Of a stretch of DNA of 16,976 nucleotides, positions 8,016 through 16,976 are shown piece after piece. The first letter of the stretch is position 1. Each line of letters opens with the position of its first letter. The position numbers and the translations under genes were made by a program. The DNA is from Cladosporium sp. IMV 00045. Lineage: Eukaryota; Ascomycota; Dothideomycetes; Cladosporiales; Cladosporiaceae. The notes beneath the pieces were generated by a model. That model was not told where the DNA came from, made no database searches, and saw only the letters and a program-made list of their open reading frames with translations. The DNA is taken from positions 1-16,976 of the forward strand of contig MSJI02000269.1 in NCBI GenBank assembly GCA_001931905.2, read 5' to 3'.

Positions 8016-9841
8016 TCAACAGAACAGCTTGTAAATCTTCCTCCATCTGGGCCAGAGAGCCCTCTCCGCCCTCTCCTCCGCCACGAGCTCCGCGAGATTC
8101 AGATCGCGAATGCCCGTGTGCAAATCCATATTATGACTCCGCATGATTGGCGTGCGATACCAGACCTTGTACGCAATGTAGCATATAACGACAATCGGCG
8201 CGGCGAGGTAGTATTGGAAGAAGCCCTGGACAATCTCTGCGGTGGTCATATCAGCGTAGCCGATAGGCCAGGCGCCGGTCCAGAACTGCGCGATGAGCAC
8301 GAGGCAGTTGAAAATGAAACCGACCCAGGAGCCAATTACTCCTGGCTGGCTGCGGAAGGCGAGCTCGTCGAGCGTGTGGCCTTGCTTCTTCCAGGCGTGG
8401 CGGAAGCGGATGTGCGCGAGACAGATACTGCCCCAGGTGAAGATGGAGGAGAGGCCGGAGAGTGCGAGCATCCAGTCGAAAGCGTCTTGTTGTTTGCTTG
8501 AGCCGGCGAAGAAAGCTAGTAGGCCTAGTATTGAAGCGACGCCGATGGCAACGATGGGTCTCCCTTTGCGGTCGATATAGCCTAGGATGCGCGGCGCTTG
8601 GTTTTGTTCGGCGAGTGCGGCGAGTGTCCTCGAACTGCCGTAGATGGAAGAGTTGCCCACTGACAATACCGCGATCATGATGACCACGTTCATTACCGAA
8701 GGTAATCCAGAAATGCCAGCATTGACGATGGAGATGACGAATGGAGACGCAGTTGCATCGGCAGAGCTCGAACCGCCCAAAAGTCTAGGGTCATCGTATG
8801 GGACGAGAAGTCCGACCAGGGTGAGTGAAACAATGTAGAACAGACTGATTCGCCAGAACACCTGCTTGATAGCGGTAGGGAGTGATCTGCGCGGATTTGC
8901 AGTCTCTGCAGCTGCGAGACCAACCAGTTCGGTACCAGCGAATGCAAACGCAGCCGTAACGAAGACCGAGCAGAGACCTTTGAAGCCGTTGTGGAAGGCT
9001 CCCGGATCTCGCCAATACCTGCCGCCAATATACCCACCGTCCGGACCTCCACCGCAGTTTAAGATGATTCCTAGGATGATATAGCCGATGACAGCAATGA
9101 CTTTGATGATGGCGAAGACGAACTCCGCCTCGCCGTACCCTCGCACGCCGAAGAGATTAATGACGATGATCAAAACGAGGAATATGGCGACGTAGGCGTC
9201 ATTGTTGATACTGCCGTGACTCCAGTATTCTATAGTCAGGGTCGCCGCGACAATTTCGAGTGGCAATACGACGAGCCACTGCATAGCATAGCTAGGAAGA
9301 CCATCAGATGCCGTGCAGATATACCGAGAAGATAGGACATGACTCACTTCCATCCCATGGCGAAACCCCAAGCTGGATCCAAAAACCTGGTCGAGTATGC
9401 TGAAAAAGAGCCAGCCACGGGGAACAAGACTGCCATCTCCCCGAGGGCATGAACCGTACAATACAGCATGATACCGATGAGGGAGAAAGCGATAGTAAGG
9501 GACGCCGGACCGCCATGCGCGAGGGCACTGCCAGATCCCACAAATAGTCCAGTGCCGATAGACCCACCAATAGCGATCATTTGCAAATGTCGACCTTTCA
9601 AGGATCTCGTGAGAGGCGAGGAAGCCGTATTCTGGGCGGCGCTCTCGACATCGTAAACTCTGCCGTCAGCGCCGACGGACCCGGCGGGAGTCGCATGCGC
9701 ATTGGGGTCCTTTTTGAAGCTGTCGACGAAGCGTGTCTGCCACGAGCGTCCTGCGTCGAGATGCTGGTCGTATCCAGGAAGATCGCCGGATCCATTAGGC
9801 GAGTAGTCAGACCTGATCACCACCTTCTCCGAGCGGTCCAT
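8016..9841 (-). CDS. Gap1-type amino-acid permease (YAT/APC family), two exons
   Basis: Exon 1 is 9841-9348 and exon 2 is 9291-8016, with a 56-nt intron (donor GTGAGT, acceptor CCTAG). The model gives 589 residues. Splicing restores the family signature GWNYAMQW around the junction at residue 165. A long polar cytosolic N-terminus (1-78) leads to RSLKGRHLQMIAIGGSIGTG (79-98), the first membrane helix with its substrate-binding G-S-I-G-T-G turn. About twelve hydrophobic segments follow. The pattern NVVIMIAVLSVGNSSIYGSSRT and the C-terminal end KLFC resemble yeast Gap1, which ends in FWC. The protein should import amino acids across the plasma membrane by proton symport; substrate range cannot be read from sequence. 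The start at 9841 has a good context (AGAATGG). GATA motifs upstream suggest nitrogen control. Confidence 0.95.
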
Positions 9842-10328
9842 TCTATTAGCCAGCTGGAGCTTCGTGAAGCTGAAGAGAGCCCTCAGGGCAGATTATGGGC
9901 AAACTCCTCGGTGAGTGCGCGAAACGTGAACAAAGGGACAGAATCACGGGAATCCAGGAAGGCGGCGTTCTTTATGCTCACCCAGAGGTGTGGTGTACGC
10001 AGCAGCAATCGTACCAATTATTTAGAATTGGTCTGCTCTAGCGCTGGTGCTAGCCTGTAGGAGGGTGACCAGCATGGTTGCTGCAGGGTAGCAGTGAAGA
10101 GGGGGGTTCGAGTGTGCCATGGCGATCCTCGCTAAACCAGTGGAGGGCGGTTCTCGCGCGCCGGCGGTGGCGTCCAGCCGCGTCCTTGGACTGCATTGGG
10201 ATGGTGTCACGGCGGATGGTAGTTCGCGTGCGTGTGTAACTCGCATGATTAGACCGTCGACGTTAAGGCTTCTTGCGAATAAGCACTGTAGTCCTGCGGA
10301 GGGAGGCGACGGTCGTTGTTAGCTCGTT

Positions 10329-10635
10329 GATAAGGTTGCTATCGCGTGGCCGTTCATGGTCGGTTCGCAGAGGTTGAAGATAAGAATGAAGATTGCCGCT
10401 TTGACCACGCACTCATTCTTGGACTGACTGTATAGTGAGACATCATATGTCGACTGCTGTTGTATAACAATAGACATCATCTCCACGGCAAATCCTCCCT
10501 TCCGTCTCCGATGACCGCGCAGGTCCAGATCACGATTCTCGTAGAGGACGGTCGTACCAACCAAGGCGATTGGTTTCTGGGGCGCATGCCCTCGCTGGCA
10601 GGCGAGAGGCAGGCAATGTGTGGGGTACAGATAAG
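10329..10635. promoter_or_regulatory. Cluster of GATA motifs upstream of the permease
   Basis: GATAAG occurs at 10329-10334, 10379-10384 and 10630-10635 on the plus strand, and CGATAG on the minus strand at 10344-10339. This is 488 to 794 bp upstream of the permease ATG. Fungal AreA/Nit2 GATA factors bind HGATAR, and paired sites upstream of amino-acid permease genes mediate nitrogen catabolite control. At 10329 the base before GATA is T, so all four fit HGATAR. The role is inferred from motif and position. Confidence 0.45.
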
Positions 10636-11183
10636 TGAGTTTCCGTCCTAGCACATTAGGCGCCTTTGCCCCTGCCACTATAATCCTTCAGCGCAAAGTT
10701 CCATCTTTAGAATGTCATGTTACGTGATTTCCATTGCTTCCTCCGAGCAATTGTTTACACTATCCGGTCGGTACATCCGGTCATCTCATGCGGTTCATTC
10801 GGAGGACTCGAGGGTGGAAGCCAGCTATGCCGAGAAGATGAGGCGCACCCAAATCTCGTGTGAACCGAGGCAAGCCAACCACTCAATGCAGGAGCAGTCG
10901 AATCCATGTCCCGTAAAAGCGAGCCTAGACTACGGCGCTGCAGGTGCAATATCGCCATCCCATGCTGACCCAGACTGGCATCTCATCTCCGGAGCAAACC
11001 AGTGACGTGCTCGCACGCCGTGTCAGACCGTCACTTTCGCACGCAGCGTGCCCCGAGGGACGACATGAAGGTGCACTTAGGAAACGTCACCAGAGGTAAG
11101 GCATATCCTATGGCAAAAGACTCCCTTCCTTCAGGGCAACGCCAGGTGGCAGTCAATTCGCAGAAAACGAAAGCGGTGTAGGC

Positions 11184-11804
11184 TTACTCTCTGGGCGTCG
11201 GTGGCCAGAATCCTTGGTAGGACTGTTGTGCAACAGACAGCCATCCTGCACCTGCTAATCGTCCAGTCGTCCAGCTGCGATGGGATACTTGAATTGCAGA
11301 ATATGCAGGAGGATATGTTTCGCAATCATCGCTTAGGTCGAGCGGGTGTGAGAGCCCTCGTGCGATTATATTGTTGAACCCGAGATAGATCGCGGTTGAG
11401 GGACACAACCGCTCGCATGATCGTCTCTCGGTAGGGATGGTGGAAAGCAGCCACATCGTCCGAACGTGCCACATCGGATGGCCTGGGCATTGAGGGTTTC
11501 GACATGGACTTGGAAACAATCCGCAGTTGCGACGATAATAAACGTGCAATTGCTCACGAGCACGTGAAGTCGATATTAACGCAAAACGCTCGTAGACAGG
11601 CGCGCCTTCCTCCGCAAGCGTGCTCATCAGACTACATTCAACCCTTGTCCGCGACAATTCCCATTTTTGACCTGATGACAATGAGAACATACTATACAAA
11701 CCGAAAGGAAAACCACATCCGCGCAATGTAGCCGCAAGCTCAATGATGTAGACTCCAGTGCACGGCATGACTTGTACGCCTAGCAAGCAACTCGCACCAT
11801 ACAT
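11184..11804 (-). CDS. Doubtful open reading frame, 206 codons, Cys-rich
   Basis: The frame runs from ATG at 11804 to TAA at 11184. The predicted protein has about a dozen Cys residues, a moderately hydrophobic N-terminus and no recognised domain. Third-position base use looks unselected compared with the flanking kinase and permease genes, which argues against coding. Its first 15 codons overlap copy 1 of the direct repeat. Small Cys-rich secreted proteins are common in fungi, but no convincing signal peptide cleavage site is visible. Confidence 0.2.
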   Translation of the reverse strand: MYGASCLLGVQVMPCTGVYIIELAATLRGCGFPFGLYSMFSLSSGQKWELSRTRVECSLMSTLAEEGAPVYERFALISTSRAREQLHVYYRRNCGLFPSPCRNPQCPGHPMWHVRTMWLLSTIPTERRSCERLCPSTAIYLGFNNIIARGLSHPLDLSDDCETYPPAYSAIQVSHRSWTTGRLAGAGWLSVAQQSYQGFWPPTPRE

Positions 11805-11885
11805 TTAATGTGGCCGTGGGCTCAATTCAGAGATTCGGGTGCACGGCATAACTTGCATGCCAAACTGACAATTCGTACAATACAT
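11758..11885 (+). repeat. Diverged direct repeat, two 47-bp copies
   Basis: Copy 1 is 11758-11804 and copy 2 is 11839-11885, 81 bp apart start to start. They align without gaps at 36 of 47 positions. Both begin GTGCACGGCAT and end ATACAT. Eight of the eleven differences are transitions. The pair lies 160-290 bp downstream of the kinase stop codon, in or beyond its 3' UTR. Confidence 0.8.
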
Positions 11886-12046
11886 GAATACATCTTCCCA
11901 AATTAAACAGCGAGACTTGCATGGCCTCATTCCTTTCACTTTCCTGGCTCGCTCGAACGCCACGACTAGCTTGTATGGTACAAAGAGTCAAGCAGGAGCT
12001 CTCAACAAAAGAGTGACATAACAGCAGAAGCGTCAACAAGTCCTCC

Positions 12047-14883
12047 TCATATCGCGGCTTCAACACTAGCCTTCGACTTCCCCTTTCCCTCGCTGGCAGC
12101 CTTCTCTTCATCCTGCGCGTCCTTCTGCTTGAGCGCCTCGTGCGTCAGAGGGACGCTGGCGGTACTGCTATTGCGATCGGAGAAGTCGCCCAGAGTCGAC
12201 GGAGGTTCAAGCATGCCAGTGTCTGCCTCGTTGGCGGGCGCAGCACTACCCAGTTCAGGACCGAACTGGTCGGCATCCTCCCACTTCTCTTCGTCATCTT
12301 CGTCCTCGTCGATGACGGCGTTGGCGAGAATGCCTTCGTCTTCGTCAATGCCTTCTACGAGCTCGCCGTGCTCGTCTTCTTCCTCCTCTTCGATGCCGCC
12401 GATAATCTCTGCGCTGCGTCGGCCGGGAATGGAGCCCGAGCGAGAGCCGGGTGCCATTGGCACGCGTCCAAGCCCGCTAGGCGAAGAAGCGTTTGCCATG
12501 GGCCCTTTGAAAACGGAGCGTTTCCGTCTGGCGAAGACAGGAAGGCCGGGAGAGGCGGGTGCCGTACTGGCGCTGCCGAATGCTTTGGCTTCGGAGAAGG
12601 CGGGCAAAGTGCCGAGAGATGAAGGAGGAGGTCGTCGAGAGACACGGATACCCGAGGGGAATGCAGGATTCGTCGGTGTCGCGGGCAGGACTTTGACGGA
12701 ATTATGTGGTGACCTGCCATGCCGGGAACCTGAAGCCGTGCTCAAGCCTGAAGGACTTGCAATACTGGTACTTGAAGTCGACGAGGCTTTCGACAGCGTG
12801 TGCTGATGTCCTGGTACCGACGGATACGCACTACGTATTGAGGATACCGATGAACTCGTGCTCTTCCTGCCTCTCAAACCAGACGAGCGGCGATATGTGG
12901 AGTGCGGAGTCAGCGTGTGCGGACTCAGACTTTGCCGCTTCTTAGTCGTGGACGCTCTGCTTTCGAACGACGCATTCGTGTTTATCCGTGGCCTCGCCGG
13001 CATTGTCTGCCTGTGAATGGAATCTGGTCGGCTGCCGTAGCTGGAAGTCCTATCCTGAGCCGTTCCATTTGATGTCCGCGTGACGTCTCGTCGAAGACTG
13101 CCCTCTTCCGCCGCATGTTTCTTTCCATTGATGAAAAGACCAGGACTATCAGGCCCTTTGCTCTTGCCGTGATTGCTTTCCATACTGTTCGGCGACTTTG
13201 CGCGCTTGGCGCTCTCTTTGAACCAGTGCTTGAACATCGCAAGTTGTTGCTTGATTGGCTGCTGATAGAACACTTTCTTCTTCCGTTGTGGCGGAGGGAC
13301 GTAGGATGGACTCAGCAGATCTGGATTCACCGTGACGTTTCGCAGCATGCTGGTGCTGCCTCGACTGAGGTTCCTCGGCCGACGTATCGCAGGAGTAATG
13401 CTATCCTTCGGCGGCGGCGGAGGACGACTTCGACTCCTACTCGGTTCGAGTTTTCCCAATGTTTCTGTTTTATTAGCATCGCCCGTTGCCGGTATGGGCG
13501 GCGTCTCAGGTTTGCCCTCAGCGACTTGCGGCATCTCTTCGACTTGACTGCGGCGATTCAAGCTCGCGTTCCTTCTTGTCCTTCGACCTCTCGTGTGTGA
13601 AGAATCATCGACGGCCACTTCTTCGCCCTCATTAATCTCTCCCAGCAAAGCGCTTTGGGCGAGCAGTCTGTTACTGGCGGCACTCAAACGGCGGATTGAT
13701 TTCGCCTCGGCCTCTCGCTCCTTACGCTTTCGCTCTTTTCGGCGCTCTTTGCGCGTCTCTTTCTCAATCAACAGAGCCCACCACCCTGCAAGGCCATCGC
13801 AGCGCTGAGAAAGCACATGCTCAATCACCATATCGATGTCCACGCCGGCACTGCGCATTCGTTGAAGCGTATCCTTCTCCAGTTGCGTGCTGAAAGGCGC
13901 AGGTTGCTGCAGCTTGAGAATCTCCTGCTGTTGCGGCGCGTATTCAGCCAGCCAAGGGTCCTTGAGGATGTCTGTGAGGGCAGGCCGTAGCAGAGGTCGT
14001 TTCGACAGCAGCTTCTTGATCAACTCCTTCGCCGGTTCGGGCACGTGGTCAGGGAACTTCGGTTCCTCTTTCATAATCAAACCTTTCGTAGCCATCTCAT
14101 CGTCCTCGTCGAACGGCAGCTCACCGCAAAGCAGGGCGTAGAGAATAATCCCTAAACTCCACACGTCCACCTTTTCACCCGCATACTTTTCTCCCTTCAG
14201 CATCTCTGGAGCGCTATAACAAACAGTCCCACACCATGTCTGCAGATAGCTCGTCGAGCCCTGGTATTCTCGCGTGAAGCCGAAATCCACCAGCTTGACA
14301 TTCCCATGCTTGTCCAACAGAATATTCTCCAGCTTCAGATCCCGGTGTACGCACTGCTTCCCATGCACGTAACTGACCGCGCCGACCAGCTGCGTGAAGA
14401 TCTTCTGCACCTGCGGCGGCTCCATGCGCCCATGCTCCAGCAGGTGGTTGTACAGCTCATCACCAGGGCAGTACTCCAGGACCAGCCATACCAGCGTCTC
14501 GGTGACTATGACCTCGTACAGGCGGGCGATGTGCGGGTGCAGGAACTGGCGGTGGTGGTGTATCTCGCGCGCGAGGTTGGCATCGTCCTTCTTCGCGCTC
14601 TTGAGAACGACACGCGAGCCGTTCGTCAGCTTGTGCGAGGCGAGGTAGACCTTGCCAAAGCTGCCCTTTCCGATCAGGCGGCCGAGGGTGTAATTGCCGA
14701 CGGAGCGGAGGTCGGGCGACGAGAATTCGGTCAGGAGGGACTGGTAGGAGCTGGCAAGCTGTTGGGGAAGTCGATTGTTAGCATTGTTGACTCGCAGTTG
14801 AGGTATAGGAGGCGAGCGAGAGAGCGTACCTTCTTCCGCTGGTCTTGCAGCTCATACTCGGCCTGCGTCCTGGCCGGCGGCAT
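12047..14883 (-). CDS. Kin4/Ppk1-type serine/threonine protein kinase, two exons
   Basis: Exon 1 is 14883-14830 and exon 2 is 14758-12047, with a 71-nt intron (donor GTACGC, branch site CTAAC, acceptor AACAG). The model gives 921 residues. The kinase domain spans about 41-289: glycine loop GKGSFGKV (48-55), catalytic Lys71, HRDLKLEN (156-163), DFG (176-178) and APE (201-203), all intact. Directly after it, a conserved block (IEHVLSQRCDGLAGWWALLIEKE) and a basic helical segment match fungal Kin4/Ppk1-like kinases. The rest is a long disordered Ser/Pro/Arg-rich tail with an acidic tract near 820-865. In budding yeast Kin4 acts in the spindle position checkpoint; the role here is inferred from family only. 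The first ATG inside the long exon (14425) would cut off the ATP-binding lobe, so the upstream exon is needed. The start at 14883 is the first ATG in frame. Confidence 0.92.
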
Positions 14884-15407
14884 AGGCGCTCGCCGCGGTA
14901 TGCTGTGTCTGGATGTATGCCGTATACAGAGAACGCGCCGTGCCTCCAAAGTCTTCTTTCTTTCTAGGTCGTCGCCGGCATCAGCCTTGCCTCGTATTGC
15001 CTTGCCGTGCCGTCAAAGTTCGAGGTGGTGAAAGTATGCGATGACTGGATGAATTAATTATTGTCGAGAGATCTATTCTTGCGGGGGAGTTGCAGGAGGG
15101 ACTTGATAGCGGCGCGTGAGAATATCTCAAGGGCAGAAAAGGCGGATTTGGAGATTACGATTAAGCGATTTTGGTCGATATGAAGGAGGCGGCAGAAGGG
15201 TAATTACGCTCGTCGCTCACGGGTCTTGTTGCGCGAATGCGCTCTCGTCTGATTTGCCGAACGTCGTCATCCCTGTCGCAGTCTGAAGCTTGGGGAAACT
15301 CAGGGCAACAATCTTCAATTTGGTGGCTTGATTTATTTTAAAGCGTATACATTTGACGTTGATTGTTCGATTTCTATATACAAGCATGATATTCACTATA
15401 TGTGCGA
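14884..15407. other. Kinase promoter and 3' flank of the cofactor sulfurase gene
   Basis: The two genes are in tandem on the minus strand, 524 bp apart. A purine-rich stretch (minus strand) lies about 60-80 bp upstream of the kinase ATG. I see no coding sequence or RNA gene. Confidence 0.6.
15332..15337 (-). terminator. Possible polyadenylation signal AATAAA
   Basis: AATAAA on the minus strand begins 71 nt past the stop codon of the molybdenum cofactor sulfurase gene. The position suits 3' end processing, but the motif is short and often absent in fungi. Confidence 0.4.
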
Positions 15408-16976
15408 TCATGAATTCCTCTTCCGGGTTTCGACAGCATCTCCTACGCGGATTGTAGGCCAATTGCCAGTTCCTATTCGCCCGGCCAGCGCCGTATGCAC
15501 ACCAAATAGCACTCGACCGCCAAACCGTCTTGTTTTGGCCAGGGTGACGAAGGGCTCTTCGTTCTTCTCTGCGGTCTCTTGGTCCACACAAACCATCTGA
15601 CATCGCCGGCAGCCTCCTAGAAAGTCAAGCTTTGGTCCATCAGGTCCTCCCACTTGCATGCTTTCCCATTCATCTTCTGCCCAAGGCTGCTCTTGTCCGG
15701 GTGGTAGATTCGAGCTTTCTGCCAGGACGATGTTTGCCCGGAAGACGGCGGGATGCGCAGCTTTGCCTCCTTTCCCTTTGATCTGTTCATTGAGTCGGTT
15801 GAGTGAGGATCGGTTGATCGTCAAAATTGGTGATTCGTTGCTCAGTAGAATAGGACGAACAATGCCAGGCTGAGGATCCAAAGGCTTCAGATGTAATTTG
15901 CTGTGCCGAGCTGATGATTCACCTGCAGTTGCGCTCGGAAACCGTGCTAACGTGCATGGCACACCCACAGCAGCAGTGAGGAAAGAGGCAATAGCCGTCG
16001 AAGTGTACAGCCGAGCTTTGACTGTGTCGCCGCAAATGTGTGCACCACCTTCGCGGACGCTCTCGGATTCAAAGTAAGATGGGTTCAACGAGAGTGGCAC
16101 ACTGACTTCTTTGGGGTTTCCAGATTGTCGAATGCGTAACACTCCGGCTGCAAAGTCCAGATGCGGTTTGATGAGAGCCATTCGGGGATGTCGTTTTTGG
16201 CTAAGCGCAGCACCTGTTCCTTGATGTACAATGCACCATTCACGATCCCAAGCTAGACCTTCCCTCCGAATCTCCCACGAGGTATTGTACGGTATCTGCC
16301 AGCCAGCACAGCTTTTGATGGGGTATACGGTCAGACTTTCTATCCGTAGTTGCCGCAACCTACTCGGATATGCATGATCCAAAGGAGAGTCTGCTCTTGG
16401 TGGCAAACAAGTTGTGTCGACGAAGAACTCCTCTACGAATAATAGGAACAACTTGACGTCGCGCATGGTGCTCATTGCACCTAAGCTTACTCGAATGACT
16501 CCAGTAGGCTTTCCGTTGATGATATCGTCCTCACTGCCACAGCGGAAACCGGCAGAGAAGTTGTTCTTCATTTCCCAGGGTTCTAGGCCAAGCGACGCGG
16601 CGATGCCGCCAGGATTGCAAAGCCCTCCAATTCGAAGATGGATATGCTTTACCGATGCTGCCTTTTCAACCTCTGTATTGCTAATCCATTCTCCTTGACC
16701 GTTTCGCAGGTTGAAGGCGACAACTGAGCCATGAGTGGACCGGCCATCTCTGTAAATGGTGGCCACAGGTGTTCCGTTCCCGTGCCTCATTTTGGCCAAA
16801 GTCTCACGTAAACGCTGGGTCAGCATTGCGGCATGCTTTGAGATGCGCTCCATGGTTCCAAAAAGCTCCAAGTGAGTCTGAATGGCAGACTTCAGAGCAA
16901 TTATGCTGTGCACTGGAAGGGTCCCGTCCTCGAGTTGCTCATGCAAAGAGCCAGTCTTCCTTGCGTGCCAGTGCTC
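15408..16976 (-). CDS. hxB: Molybdenum cofactor sulfurase, C-terminal part (runs off right edge)
   Basis: The frame is open from the last base to a stop at 15408-15410, giving 522 residues with no intron. Residues 1-165 are the end of the NifS-like, PLP-dependent cysteine desulfurase domain, including LHEQLEDGTLPVHSI (11-25) and the CNPGG motif (Cys120), where the family carries its persulfide. Residues from about 208 are the MOSC N-terminal beta barrel (RIESLTVYPIKSCAGW). The MOSC domain follows, with NRSSLNRLN (388-396), FRANIVL (412-418) and GGCRRCQMVCVDQ (454-466). The enzyme puts the terminal sulfur on the molybdenum cofactor of xanthine-dehydrogenase and aldehyde-oxidase type enzymes. 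In Aspergillus nidulans this is HxB. The N-terminus, with the PLP-binding lysine, lies outside the window. No defects are visible. Confidence 0.95.
   Translation of the reverse strand, partial: EHWHARKTGSLHEQLEDGTLPVHSIIALKSAIQTHLELFGTMERISKHAAMLTQRLRETLAKMRHGNGTPVATIYRDGRSTHGSVVAFNLRNGQGEWISNTEVEKAASVKHIHLRIGGLCNPGGIAASLGLEPWEMKNNFSAGFRCGSEDDIINGKPTGVIRVSLGAMSTMRDVKLFLLFVEEFFVDTTCLPPRADSPLDHAYPSRLRQLRIESLTVYPIKSCAGWQIPYNTSWEIRREGLAWDREWCIVHQGTGAALSQKRHPRMALIKPHLDFAAGVLRIRQSGNPKEVSVPLSLNPSYFESESVREGGAHICGDTVKARLYTSTAIASFLTAAVGVPCTLARFPSATAGESSARHSKLHLKPLDPQPGIVRPILLSNESPILTINRSSLNRLNEQIKGKGGKAAHPAVFRANIVLAESSNLPPGQEQPWAEDEWESMQVGGPDGPKLDFLGGCRRCQMVCVDQETAEKNEEPFVTLAKTRRFGGRVLFGVHTALAGRIGTGNWPTIRVGDAVETRKRNS

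Larger units (their letters stand above)
9842..12046. other. Longest stretch without a firmly supported gene
   Basis: These 2205 bp lie between the permease start and the kinase stop. The left part is the permease promoter (CCAAT at 10014-10018, inverted CCAAT at 10195-10199, GATA motifs at 10329-10635). The right part should contain the kinase 3' UTR and a diverged direct repeat (11758-11885). A CACGTG lies at 11561-11566. Open frames of about 100-120 codons (10319-10678 minus, 10712-11005 plus) look like noise. One of 206 codons is listed separately. Confidence 0.5.

Noticed and set aside
12129..13600. Long plus-strand frames opposite the kinase C-terminal tail
   Set aside because: They are antisense shadows of a high-GC, low-complexity coding region.
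14306..15031. Plus-strand 241-codon frame opposite the kinase N-terminal lobe
   Set aside because: The minus strand here encodes the glycine loop and catalytic Lys in a spliced frame; the plus frame has no domain and crosses the kinase intron and promoter.
1..16976. CRISPR arrays, rRNA, insertion sequences, bacterial promoters or ribosome binding sites
   Set aside because: No regularly spaced repeats, rRNA motifs or terminal inverted repeats were found, and the gene structure is eukaryotic.

Overview
The window looks like nuclear DNA of a filamentous ascomycete (Pezizomycotina; a Dothideomycete is a guess). Evidence: six genes carry one or two short introns of 50-71 nt with GTRNGT-like donors, CTRAY-type branch sites and YAG acceptors. 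The proteins are eukaryotic (NAT9 acetyltransferase, Kin4/Ppk1-type kinase, Gap1-type permease, molybdenum cofactor sulfurase), and the tRNA-Leu has an intron just 3' of the anticodon. No prokaryotic operons, CRISPR arrays, rRNA or intact transposons are visible.

Layout. Positions 1-144 hold the 3' end of an unidentified plus-strand gene. It converges on a NAT9-type acetyltransferase gene (minus, 435-1250). A 288-bp shared promoter separates NAT9 from a divergent three-exon gene (plus, 1539-1997) for a small single-pass mitochondrial protein. An intron-containing tRNA-Leu(AAG) lies at 2687-2791. Positions 3368-4554 (minus) encode an unrecognised two-exon protein with a roughly 50-residue Asp/Glu tract written in trinucleotide repeats. 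Positions 6179-6611 (minus) encode a compact bZIP-type factor that has the basic region but no visible leucine zipper. Positions 8016-9841 (minus) encode a Gap1-like amino-acid permease with GATA motifs clustered upstream. Positions 12047-14883 (minus) encode a 921-residue Kin4/Ppk1-type kinase. Positions 15408-16976 hold the C-terminal half or more of a molybdenum cofactor sulfurase that runs off the right edge.

The protein genes total roughly half of the window. Three long stretches (4555-6178, 6612-8015, 9842-12046) show no convincing coding sequence. They hold scattered motifs, a diverged direct repeat at 11758-11885 and two medium ORFs of doubtful status (7296-7856, 11184-11804). The genes do not form an obvious pathway or biosynthetic cluster. 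The only functional link I can suggest is nitrogen metabolism: a permease with GATA sites, and a molybdenum cofactor sulfurase, which activates xanthine-dehydrogenase-type enzymes. They are separated by an unrelated kinase, so this may be chance.

Exon boundaries were inferred by hand from splice motifs, frame continuity and family resemblance. No database search was run. The least understood items are the Asp-rich protein, the zipperless bZIP and the small mitochondrial protein. I see nothing that clearly amounts to a new multi-gene system.
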